Part shown: positions 1 through 11,083 of the stretch, piece after piece
Layout of the letters: every line of letters starts with the position of its first letter
How positions within the stretch are numbered: position 1 is the stretch's first letter
Assembly (NCBI GenBank): GCA_033557835.1
Contig: JAWQRO010000314.1
Location: 1 to 43,345, forward strand
Direction: 5' to 3'
Length of the DNA stretch: 43,345 nucleotides
From: Helochares maculicollis
Lineage: Eukaryota > Arthropoda > Insecta > Coleoptera > Hydrophilidae
Translations under genes and position numbers: made by a program
Notes under the pieces: model-generated
The model's input: only the letters and a program-made list of their open reading frames with translations
What the model was told of the DNA's origin: nothing
Databases searched by the model: none

Positions 1-48
<48 letters not shown>
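1..48. repeat. (AT)n microsatellite
   Basis: Pure alternating AT from the first base of the window to about position 48. It probably continues to the left of the window. Confidence 0.97.
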
Positions 49-52
<4 letters not shown>

Positions 53-60
53 GTGCGTCA

Positions 61-84
61 GTCTCTCTCTCTCTCTCTCTCTCT
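61..84. repeat. (TC)n microsatellite
   Basis: Uninterrupted CT dinucleotides just after the AT tract, separated by a short TG-rich linker. Together they form a compound microsatellite. Confidence 0.95.
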
Positions 85-3000
85 TAATATTTTAAAAGCA
101 GTCAGAAATTGGGTGACCTATTAAATGTTATGTATTTATTTATACAAAAGTGCCTTGTGCGGCTTCCCGATACAGTTTTGTCATTACTAATACGCGGTTG
201 TGCCTTATTTGTTCCACATCGATAATTTGCTTTATTTTATTACAAGAGAAAACATGTAATTCGATTCAGATTATCGTTTTTCGTTGTTTCGATGCACATC
301 TTTACGTTCGCATTCCCACATGTTCTTGATGTTTTTTCAGGTGTAATATTTGAAAATTGCAAGATCACAGTCCCTATAAAAAGTATTTGGGTCAAGTTTT
401 TTATTACTCCGGAATTTCTGGGTCTGCAAAGATATCTGCATGTTATCACTGCTCATCTTGAGCCATACGTACGGACTAAAGTTGCTTTCGATTCATTTCC
501 AAAAGTGTTACTAAGTCAGAAATAGCTCCCGCCAACCATTATTTTAAATCATAGCTTGTAACTAGAGTTGCTGGATTGTATAAAATGTAATTGCCGATTG
601 TAATAGATTTAATGATCCAATCTAATATCAGTTATAGCAGTTTAAAATCTAGCCACAGTAATTATTTCTAGTGTGGTATTTTAAAATCACTCCTGTTATA
701 TATTTGCAATGCATTTGTAAACTTGAGACTGAAGAATCTCTAATCTTATGTCAAGTAAACATGTGAGCTAACGTTACAAGTGTCTGCAGTTGCTTCTTGG
801 TTGTTTACATTCAGTTGAAGCAGTTTTAAAAAGCGGAAATAGAAAAAGCGTAGCTCGCTTATTATTTTTCACGCAAAATGAGCCTTATGCAACAAATGCT
901 GCGAACTAGTTTATTTAATTTTTTTGCATTGTTTATGCGGCTTCACTGATAACTGAATATAAATACGCCAGATCCTTTGAAGTGATAATTTAAGCAACGG
1001 CATTTTAAAGAAGCGCAAATGAAATTGGCAATTCAATACATTTTTAAGGTGGAATATTTTGTTTGCAACATTTCAAAGCCGATTTATTTATCTTGCTAGA
1101 TTATTAGGAACAAAGAAACCTATTGCTTTATATTTTTATTGTTGGTCTACGTGCGGGCTAAATTTAAACCTTGCGAAATAACTAAACGCCTTACTGAAGA
1201 GTAACTACTTTTTGACGTGGAAAATGTGCAAACGAATAATAAATATTCCTTCGCAGGTGGACCGAAACTTCAGCTTTTGCTAGCCAGAAATATTACGGGT
1301 GCAACAAATGAATATGGTTTACTTGAGGCTAAAATATGGCCAAACGGCGCATTCTAATAGCATTATGCTATCGATATGCGAAGATAGTTTCACTTATGGA
1401 TTGCGTGAGGCCGCGAAGCAAGCTTATTTATTTAAGCAATTTAATTTATGGGAGCTAAATAGATTATGAATATTAATATGGACTGAATTCGTGTGAACGT
1501 GATTTGCAAAATTTAGCCCGTAAACCGCAGTTTCAGTGTAAAACAAGTTGATCGAAAAAGGTCATATTATAGAAACTCCGCAAAATGGTCGAGATTCTTT
1601 TGCGGAGAAAAAGGTTGGAATAGAAAGAACCGGCCTAGAAACCTCTCGAAGAGATCATTAAGTGACATTTCTATGATGATAGTTGAATTGCCGTACTAAG
1701 AGCCGAACGAGAAGAAGTCTCATTACAAAATTATCGTTCGCGAAAACTTTCCTTCTTTATGCGAGCCGCTTAAGAGTTTTCTCGCGTCAATATCGGTGTT
1801 AAGACGGGGCGTGATTGACGCACCGAGCCGATTGTAAATTTCGCTTTGTGTTTACGAAGAGGTCGTAAAACCCGTAATTTTAAAAATTAATTGCTAATAA
1901 TTTTTCCCCGCCAGACAAAACGACGACCAATTTGTTACATTGTGCGAGACTTTCAAAAAAATTATTTATAACTTATACACGCTGATATATCATAATGCTC
2001 TCCTGAAATATTTTGGGATATTTTATAATAGCGATGACAGAAAATCATGTGCGCCGACAAACAGAAAGGCGCTTTTATTCTTTATTTAATTTTTTTTCGG
2101 AAAAAACTCGCATGACTGTTTATCAAAGTTTCCATCATGTACATTACTGCATCAAAAATAACCTCTTATAATATGCTAAAATTAGTTTCGGGATATTTTT
2201 AGAGCGTTGTTACGCAAGACTTTGTGCGAATTAAGAGCATAGATAATGTATCTCGGTTTAATTGGCGACAAACACAAGTTTCGTTAGCTCTAAAAATTAT
2301 AGGCCGAAACGAAAAAACGAAGGCCGGAGCTGTTTATACAGTAATTGGGTGCATGCAACCTTAAGCTGGCTTAAGATGGGCAATACACATACAGTGAACG
2401 AACTAAGCTGCTTCCCTGATAAACAACGGACCTCCGCACTATTTTACAACGTGTTTTTGGTTATAAACTGCATCCAATGGGTAAACAATTTAGAAGAGGT
2501 TGTAGAGAATCGCGCAATTTTACGATTCATTTCGCAATTTGGCGTGAAAGTTACATTACAATTTGGATTTTTCCACGCTTTATTACCCGAATGCATTCAA
2601 AGTTTCGTTGCAAATGTTAAGAGAATTGAAAAATTCACGTGTGTAACACGAGGGCGGCGTCCCAGGGACCTGTTTTACCCGAATCGATATCAAAAACCTC
2701 CCATTGTGGTTGTGGAGCCCCGCAATCGGGGGCGCTGCCTCGGCCGCATCCACTTTGCCCCGAAAAGTTTCCTACACGCTCGCTTCTATTTTTAAAAGTG
2801 CACAAACCCAACCAAAATTGCTAATAAAGACATTCAAAATATCAACGCGGTGCCGATAAACGTCGTTCTAGCGGTTTTAGTTGAACTGAATCTGAAGATA
2901 AATTTATTCCTATGATTTATCACGGACTACCCACGATTATCGGAATAACATCTATAGATAGGCCAAGATTCATGTCGGTTTCCAAATTTAATTTGATGAT

Positions 3001-3460
3001 TACTCTGCTAGTGAAGTTATCTGCTTTTTTATATATGTTGATTGCCCACGATTTGAGAACTTTCTCCTTCTTCCGGACCGGACGATGTTGGCTAGCGGTG
3101 GCTCTAAGTGCAGGAAACTCTCCCGTATTGAATTTGCCTGTGGATAGACTCGATTTCTCATGGAAGGCTATTTATTTTTATCGCGGTCAAATGTGGCCGT
3201 AATTAAAAATTGTATTCTCGATCAAATGTAAATAAATTAAAAGATAATTAGAAAATCTATTATATTTGGTAATCTGGATCAGACGAGCGTCCGAGTAATT
3301 AATGCAATTTACTTAGGGTCCTGCCATTATTTCAAAGTGCTTCCTTCTGCGATTTATTTCACTACTTTGAAGCTGCCTCACTAATGCTGAATTTGCATTA
3401 TAAATTTGGATGAAATTTATGCCGTGCCACTTAAATATTTTCACTTTTCTAGTCCTGGTT
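85..3460. other. AT-rich non-coding stretch, no gene recognised
   Basis: Intron or intergenic DNA before the first recognisable kinase exon. Several open frames exist, for example 292-525 and 2262-2795, but none has a family signature I recognise. A clearly more GC-rich patch lies at about 2640-2790. If the upstream kinase exons lie outside the window, this is intronic. Confidence 0.6.
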
Positions 3461-3462
3461 TT

Positions 3463-3652
3463 GTTGTTTTCATTAGTTTTTTTTGTAGTTTTTTCATTAG
3501 TTTGATTTGTTGTGTTTTCATTTGTTTGGTTGTGTTTTCATTTGTTTGGTTGTGTTTTCATTTGTTTGGTTGTGTTTTCATTTCTTTTGTTGTGTTTTCA
3601 TTTGTTTTATTGTGTCTTCATTAGTTTATTTTGTTGTGTTTTCATAAGTTTC
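3463..3652. repeat. 20-bp minisatellite
   Basis: About eight to nine copies of a T/G-rich unit of about 20 bp resembling TTGTGTTTTCATTTGTTTGG. The central copies (about 3510-3590) are nearly identical and the outer ones diverge. The open frame across it (repeated FVWLCFHLFGC-like peptides) is a by-product of the repeat. Confidence 0.9.
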
Positions 3653-4245
3653 TTTTAGTGTTGCTCAATAATTGCTTTACTTTAGTGTTTTATAATCAAT
3701 GCCCGACTGATGAAATCTAATTTCGCACGGAAATATGTTCAAAAAAGGTGATCTATAGTATCCTATTCGCGCACAAGCCTACCTATGCGTCAGCTTCCTA
3801 TTTGGCTTAATTTGCGGTAGAAGATATTAATAGGAAGAATGGAATGTCGGAAGGAAGGCCATAAGCGATTATTTTAGTTACTGATCTGGAGACACGTGGC
3901 AAGGCTAGTTTATGGCTTATTTTATTGTTTTGTTTAGGATTGGTTTTACAATTTGTACGTATAATATGCAGTAATGTGTAACGTTAACTTAATTTCCAGT
4001 CGGGTTTTAAGCGAAACGCAGAGGCCATTAACTGAAACTTTAATTTTAAAGTGTAAGTTCAAGGCTTCGCTATTCGGTATATTTATTTCAAACTGTTTTT
4101 TGGCTTTTCCACGCTGAATAGTTATTATTGCTTGAATAGTGTAATAAACGAAAAGTTTAATTTTACCCTATGAACTTACAAGTAATTGAATTTGCTAACA
4201 AAAATACAGAAATCGGTGTAAATAAAACTCTGAATTTCTATCTCT
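3653..4245. other. Non-coding stretch, nothing recognised
   Basis: AT-rich sequence between the minisatellite and the 560-bp array. I see no exon, RNA gene or repeat. Confidence 0.5.
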
Positions 4246-6425
4246 AGTGATTTCTTTTTAATCTATAGTCGATTTTGCCCATCAGCTGCCAATTGGTATA
4301 TCAAATATTAAATATTGAGATGACAATCTTCATTCTAAAGCCATGGAAAATATTTTAAGGTTTAAAAATTACAAATTTGCCAATAAAAGTAAAGCGACTG
4401 TGGTCGAATCGCCTAACTTACCAGTAATAGGCTTAGCTCCGAGTTGCAACTTCAACGTTTATTAGACGAATGCAATTCAGAGTGTAATCATATCATATCG
4501 TCTCATATCTAGCCATGAAAGAAAGTAAAGCAAATTCTAAAATTCATGCAAGCTAGATGATACCAATCTCATAGTGTCTCAAAAAGCACTTTCAAAACTT
4601 ACTGTTTCGAGAAAACTGTTCTAAAACTGCAGCACTCTTTATGAGCTTCAGCTAAAATCTGTAGATATATCAGATTACACATTATCTTCCTACAGAGGGT
4701 GTAACCCAATTCATCTGTTACTATGGATCCTAATCTGCAGCGATTACTTTTTAATCTACAGTCGATTTTACCCATCAGCTACGCTTTGGTATGTCAAATA
4801 TTATATAATGAGATGACAAAACTTCATTCTAAAGCCATGGAAAATATTTTAGGGTTTAAAAATTACAAATTTGCTAATAAAAATAAAGCGACTGTGGACG
4901 AATCGCCACACTTACCAATAATAGGCTAAGCTCCGAGTTGCAACTTCAACATTTATTAGTCGAATGCAATTCAGAGTGTAATCATATCATATCGTTTCAC
5001 ATTAAGCCATGAAGGAAAGTCAAGCAAATTCTAAAATCCATGCAAGCTAATGATATCAATCTTATAGTCTCTCTAAAAGCACTTACAAAACTTATTGTTT
5101 TCGCCAAGAAAATTTCTGTGGCCAAACGATCAATTGTGTTTATGTTCGTGAGAAAAATAATCTCATTAAAAGAAAACTGTTCTAAAACTGCAACACTCTT
5201 TATGAGCTTCAGCTAAACTCTGTAAATATATCAGATTACACATTATCTTCCTACAGGGGGTGTAATCCAATTCATCTGTTACTATGCATCCTAATCTGTA
5301 GCGATTTCTTTTTAATTTATAGTCGATTTTGCTCATCAGCTGCCAATTAGTATATTAAATATTAAATATTGAGATGAAAATCTTCATTTTAAAGCCGTGG
5401 AAAATATTTTAGGGCTTAAAAATTACAAATTTGCTAATAAAAATAAAGCGACTGTGGACGAATCGCCTAATTTACCAATAAAAGGCTAAGCTTCGAGTTG
5501 CACCTTCAACGTTTATTAGACGAATGCAATTTAGAGTGTAATCATATCATATCGTTTCACATTAAGCCATGAAGGAAAGTCAAGCAAATTCTAAAATCCA
5601 TGCAAGCTAATGATATCAATCTTACAGTCTCTCTAAAAGCACTTACAAAACTTATTGTTTTCGCCAAGAAAATTTCTGTGGCCACACGACCAATTGTGTT
5701 TATATTGATGAGAAAAATAATCTCATTCAGAGAAAACTGTTTTAAAACTGCAACACTTCTTATGAGCTTCACCAAAGCTCTGTAAATATATCAGATTACG
5801 AATTATCTTCCTACAAGGGGTGTAAATCAATTTATCTGTTACTATGCATCCTAATCTGTAGCGATTTCTTTTTAATCGATTTTTATTATTTATTTTTTAT
5901 AGACGATTTTGCCCATCAGCTGCCAATTGGTATATCAAATATTATATAATGAGATGACAAACTTCATTCTAAAGCCGTGGAAAATATTTTAGGGTTTAAA
6001 AATTACAAATTTACTAATAAAAATTAAGCGACTGTGAACGAATCGCCACACTTACCAATAATAGGCTAAGCTCCGAGTTGCAACTTCAACGTTTATTAGT
6101 CGAATGCAATTCAGAGTGTAATCATATCATATCGTCATCATATCAAGAAATGGAAGAAAGTCAAACGAATTCTAAAATTCATGCAAGCTAGATGATACCA
6201 ATCTTATAGTCTCTCCTAAAGAACTTACAAAACTTACTGTTTTCGCCAAGAAAATGTCTGTGGCCAAACGATCAATTGTGTTTATGTTAGTGAGAAAAAT
6301 AAACTCATTAAGAGAAAACTGTTCTAAAACTGCAACCCTCCTTATGAGCTTCACCTAAACTCTGTAAATATATCAAATTACATATTTTCTTCCCATTGGG
6401 GGTGTAAACTAATTCATCTGCATTC
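4246..6425. repeat. Four-copy tandem array, unit about 490-565 bp
   Basis: Four head-to-tail units start at about 4246, 4738, 5301 and 5861. Landmarks recurring in each are CAGCTGCCAATTGGTATATC-like, AAAATATTTTA followed by AAAATTACAAATTTGC-like, AGAGTGTAATCATATCATAT, and a unit end resembling CATTATCTTCCTACAG. The first unit lacks an internal stretch of about 70 bp around the AAGAAAATTTCTGTGGCC-like block that the other three have. Unit four has an AT-rich insertion near its start. Minus-strand open frames of 60-72 codons recur in the longer units (5557-5775 and 6172-6354), but their substitutions do not look coding. This is best read as a small satellite-like array of unknown origin. Confidence 0.9.
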
Positions 6426-8793
6426 CTGTTGGATTTTTCAAAAATATTTTTATCAGTGAACTGAGTTTTTCGTTGATTAAACAAGTCCAAATTGTTCATT
6501 ATTTATTCATATAATGACTTCCTGAAAGCCTATTTGAAAATTTTTGATATTTTTTAAAAAGGGTTCTTATTAGATAGCTATTTAATTAATTTCCAAATGC
6601 AAAGATCTGTTTGCTCATCTGAATCAAAATTTATTAAAGGCACCTAGCTAAGTATAATTGGACAACTAAAATTTATGACTAAGTAAAATTTGATATTTAA
6701 AATTGGCTAGATTTTAAGCCGAAGCGGAATATATACCAACTAATGCTCAAAAAATGAGCAATTTACTCTCAACCCCCAAATGCTAATTTAAAGAAAATTC
6801 GCTAGTTGAATCAAAACATTTTTATTACATAAGTCGGCAAGTAATTGACGCTTATACGCCCAGACCAAAGATAGTTTGACTTCAGAATAAACATTTTGTC
6901 ATAAATTAGCAAGTAAAAACCTGACATTGCACTTCCATATGCCCTGCAAAACCCATTATACGTATGTTGGCTCAAAAACCGTTGATTTATTTCATCATAA
7001 CCAGCAACAAATGCGCGAATCGGTGTATAAAAATAACAGTGATTAATATTAAATTCGTTTTCCGGTGGAGGCTTGCTGAGGCTTTGAAATGAAATTATTT
7101 ATTCGAGTCTTGCACAGTTTTTGAATGAAGAATACATTGCGAATGACCACGTAAGCAATTGTCTGCTTTAGAGCCGGCTTACCTAACCATCAGCAAAGCG
7201 GATTGTCTCTCAGTTTGATTAGCAATAAATGTTTGAACCATATGATGCACCATTTAAACTATTAATAATCGACTCATACATCAAAGGGACGACGCTTGCC
7301 AGCATAAGAAAGACTATTCTACTGAATGACCGCTATAAAACTTGCAATTCGCAACATTCTTATACCAAATAAAAGCAGCAACATCCTAAAATACATGCCA
7401 GCAAAGCTGCGCCAATGGACAGTTATGAAATAAATAAAAATGAGGGCTGCAGCCCTTTACTTAACATATGGCATTCATGCAACACATTTGCTACTGTCTC
7501 TTCGAGGAGAAAGCCAATGAAAGTTCCTAACTTTTCTCGAAGTATTGATTAATGAAAAATTAATTTGTATAATATTCTTGTTAATCGAGATATAACTTAA
7601 CTGTGAGGTACTTACAGATTATACTTACTTACAGTCGCTAATTAGGTGCCTCACATAAGCAGATTGGAAATTATGAAGGAAATGCATTTGCTGATGTTTT
7701 TATCCAGCTTATATGTCGTTTAAAATCTATTTCTACTGAGTCAAAATTATACTTATTTCACCTGTATGAGTTGAGGAAATGCAGTAACAGCAAACTAGGC
7801 ATGACACTGAACCAGTAATTTTGCCATTTTTGTCAGCTATGATTGCAGAATTCACTCAAGGAAGCATCTGCCAAATTGCTTGTTGTTTGCAACACAAGGA
7901 ACATATACACATAAAAACGCATTTATGTGTCTATCGACTCCTCGTCAAGCATATCCACTGTTTTGCCTATGTGTAAACAATGCTAACTAATCCTTTCTAA
8001 TACTTAATTGCTGTAAAGCGTGTTAGTCCTTGTTTGTTCATGTAAAGAGAACTTAGTGTGAAGAGAACTCTAGTTTGGTCTTTTAACGAAAAGAAGAAAG
8101 TTGGTTAGCCTCAAAGTATGCGACTTTGAAAATAAGCTGACCACTTGGTAGATTTTTAAAAATATAGAGGCACAAGAGTCAAAACTATCAAGTTTACAAG
8201 ACAGATTGAAATATAGATGAAATGTAGAAAAAATCAACCACAAATTAAAATCTGTGTAATAAGCAACATTCTGTGGGCTTCTAAACTGAAGGATTCTGTC
8301 CTCATCGGCGGCTTCGTTCAGATTCAGTCCGTAGAACTGAATAATATAATAATAATAAATAAAAAGCAGGTGGAAAATTATTTCCACCATAGTACATTAG
8401 TACTAAAATATCAACGTAATGAAAATGATTTAAAGTAACTCGCGAAATTGTAGCAGAAAGAAACAAACGAGAGACTATCAATGCTATTTTGGCGACTTTA
8501 CGGTTCTAAGGTAGATTAACGGCAGGTTTTATGAAACCGGCATTAAAAACTATTTATTTCTTGGTTTGTATAAACCATTACTAGCGAAAGTGCTCGCATT
8601 GAAACCACAAAATGGGATAATTGGCTGATAAAACTTTTAGTGCCGCTCTTTTTACTTTCTTTAGATTTGTAAGTCTACAATTGAGTTCGCGTAGAAAACT
8701 TCAATATCGCCTTTATGTATTGATGTTAAAATGTGAAACAATGCGGAGCATCCCTATTGAAGGTGCTTCATCGAATAAAAAGTCTTATATATT
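6426..8793. other. Non-coding stretch, nothing recognised
   Basis: AT-rich DNA without recognisable exons. The overlapping frames at 8070-8390 (minus) and 8217-8438 (plus) are low-complexity and have no family signature. Confidence 0.5.
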
Positions 8794-8844
8794 AACACGC
8801 TGAGTCCCCTTCTGGCCATCGATGGACATTTTAGCGGTTTTCTG

Positions 8845-9716
8845 TGGCTGTGTGACCATCGGTGGGCACTGTCAGCTTTACCTAAAACTCCACGTGGCCA
8901 ATTTTGTAAGATTTTGTTGGAAGATGCAGATTCAGGCAGTTCTGTCAAACTTGTCATGAAAGATTCTGTTGCTAGTGTTGATAGTTGGCTTTCTTGTTTG
9001 ATCAAATCTTGTACAATAGTGTCTCAAAATACTCTTTTTCTGGTATTCTATGTATTATATAAATGATGTGCATTTGTAGTAACTGTAGCAATTATTAAAT
9101 GACAGGCAATCCTTTTCCACCATTCGTCTGCACGTCTTAGAAAAGGCTAATATGACGTCATTTGAGCAGATAGATCCATATAAGACTTCCTCTTGTAATA
9201 GCCACCACTCCTATCTAGACATATGAATCATCTTCAGGGGCAATTCAAATCTGTCGCGATTAATTATTTTAGATATTTTGTGGCTGTGTGACTATCGGTG
9301 GGCACTGTCAGCTTTAACTAAAACTCCACGTGGCCAATTTTGTGAGATTTTGTTGGAAGAGGGAGATTCAGGCGGTTCTGTCAAACTTGTCATGGAAGAT
9401 TCTGTTGCTGGTGTTGATTGTTGGCTTTCTTGTTTGATCAAATCTTGTACAATAGTGTCTCAAAAGACTCTTTTTCTGGTACTTTATGTACTATATAAAT
9501 GATGTGCATTTGTAGTAACTGTGGCAGTTATTAAATGAAAGGCAATCCTTTTTCACCATTCGTCTGCACGTCTTAGAAAAGGCTAATATGGCGTCGGTTG
9601 ATCAGATAGATCCATATAAGACTTCCTCTTGTAATAGCCACCAATCCTATCTAGACATATAAATCATCTTCAGGGGCAATTCAAATCTGTTGCGATTAAT
9701 TATTTTAAATATTTTG
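8845..9716. repeat. 436-bp tandem duplication, two copies
   Basis: Copy 1 is about 8845-9280 and copy 2 about 9281-9716, each beginning TGGCTGTGTGA. The copies differ at roughly two dozen positions (about 94-95% identical by eye), so the duplication is fairly recent. Each carries an open plus-strand frame of about 73 codons (copy 2: 9281-9502) ending at the same TGA, but most differences change the amino acid, which argues against a conserved protein. A TTAA at 8794-8797 followed by CACGCTGAGTCCCC could mark the end of a piggyBac-like element. That is a guess and I found no matching opposite end. Confidence 0.85.
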
Positions 9717-10039
9717 CTTATATAAAAATTAGACCTAGAGCAGCAGTTCCAAAGCATTTTCAGAAGTCCCATTCAAATCTTATTTGTCAGAGGATTTTTG
9801 TTTGTGAATTTTTTGATTTGCATGTTTGAAACCAGTCGATTGATAAGACCCTCATACATAAAATACAAGAAGTAATATATAGGATTTTTTTCTCCAAGAA
9901 CCACATCAATGGGTTGCCCAACCAGACATTGGAAGCATAAAACACAAATTTATTGACCAAGCATGACTTTCTAGTAGGAGCTCAATCCGTTAGTATATTA
10001 GATATGGGTGTAAATGAAGCACTATTTACAAGAGACTAC
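9717..10039. other. Non-coding stretch, nothing recognised
   Basis: AT-rich sequence between the duplication and the mariner remnant. No exon or repeat recognised. Confidence 0.4.
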
Positions 10040-10059
10040 CTCCGAAAATTTATTTCTGA

Positions 10060-11006
10060 ATAAGATATCGTTGTTTAAATAAAAAAAAACATCCCAAAGT
10101 CATTGAATTCTTGTAGAGACATACGGCGATCTTGCTCCACTTGTAAACACTTGTGAGCGCTGGTTTCAACGTTCAAAAACGTGAAAATCGACCAAAAAAG
10201 TTCGAAGACGACGAATTACAAGCATTATTGGAAGAAGACGATACACAAACACAACAAATGATAGCAGAGCAGTTAAATGTTACTGGGCAAGCTATTTCCA
10301 ATCGCCTGAGGGCCATGGAGAAGATTCAAAAGGTTGGAAAATAGGTTCCACACGAATTGAACGAACGACAGATGTAAAGACGAAAAACTGCGTGTAAAAT
10401 GCTGCATTTACGCCACAAAAAAGGGGTTTTTGCATCTGGTTGTAACTGGCGATGGAAAATGGATATATCAAACGTAAAAAAGCGTGGGCAACGTCAAGAT
10501 ATCCATCAATATCGAGTACAAAACCGGATCGTTTTGGGAGGAAGACAATGTTGTGCGTGTGTGGTGGGATCAGAAGGGAGTACGAGCTTCTCAAACCCGG
10601 CGAAATAGTTAATACCGTCCGCTACCAGCAACAAATGATCAATTTAAACCATATATTGATCGAAAAACGCCTAGATTGGGCTCAAAGATACGGCAAAGTC
10701 ATTCTGCAACATGACAACGCTCCTGCACATTCAGTTAAAGTGGTAAAAGAAACGATTTCTCTGCTTGGTTGAGAACTCCTACCCTACCCGCCGTATTCAC
10801 CAGACCTGGCGCCTTTAGATCATCACCTTTTCTCATCGTTGGGATACGCACTTGCTGAGCAACACGTCAAGACTTTCGGGGATGTACAAAAATGGGCCGA
10901 TGAATGTTTATCAATGAAAGTTGAAGCTTTCTTATGGAATGGTATCCATAAATTGCCCGAGAGATGGGTAAAATGTAAAAAAAGCGAGGGCCAATACTTT
11001 GAATAA
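10060..11006 (+). pseudogene. Mariner transposase pseudogene
   Basis: Coding remnant of the element above. Open pieces lie at 10153-10344 (helix-turn-helix part), 10399-10608 and 10452-10772 (catalytic core in two overlapping frames). The C-terminal part (LAEQHVKTF...) is in a further frame and ends with GQYFE followed by TAA at about 11004-11006. An intact enzyme would be about 340-350 aa and would cut and paste its own element at TA sites. With several frameshifts and at least two in-frame stops this copy cannot encode one. Confidence 0.85.
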
Positions 11007-11081
11007 AAAATGTGTTACCATTGTTTTTAAATAACTGCGTATTTTTCATGAAAAACCGACTTTTTTAACTTGCGCACCTGG
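10060..11081 (+). mobile_element. Decayed mariner transposon with 3' terminal repeat
   Basis: A Tc1/mariner-superfamily element read on the plus strand. Transposase similarity starts near 10070 (a KKTSQSH..ILVETYGDLAP-like stretch, stop-interrupted) and continues as the CERWFQR region, RPKKFEDDELQALLEED and ISNRLRAMEKIQKVGK, where a stop falls at 10342-10344. After frame changes it resumes as VTGDGKW, KVILQHDNAPAH, YSPDLAPLDHHLFSS and WNGIHKLPERW. The three acidic residues of the D,D34D catalytic triad are still readable, but stops and frameshifts make it a pseudogene. The 3' end (about 11054-11081) reads like a mariner terminal repeat ending GCGCACCTGG, followed by TA. I found no matching 5' terminal repeat, so the left end is lost or diverged. 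Confidence 0.88.
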
Positions 11082-11083
11082 TA

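Noticed and set aside
292..525. Possible coding exon after a good acceptor (TTTTTTCAG at about 340)
   Set aside because: No recognisable domain, no clear donor at its end and no partner exon; chance frames of this length are common here.
2262..2795. 177-codon open frame
   Set aside because: No family signature, mixed base composition and no splice partner. Kept only as a composition finding.
3406..3624. 72-codon hydrophobic frame resembling a membrane protein
   Set aside because: It is the translation of the 20-bp T-rich minisatellite.
5557..6354. Recurrent minus-strand frames in the 4.2-6.4 kb array as a gene family
   Set aside because: They are repeats of the same satellite unit, with changes at all codon positions and no known domain.
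8070..8438. Overlapping plus and minus frames
   Set aside because: Low-complexity AT-rich translation without homology I recognise.
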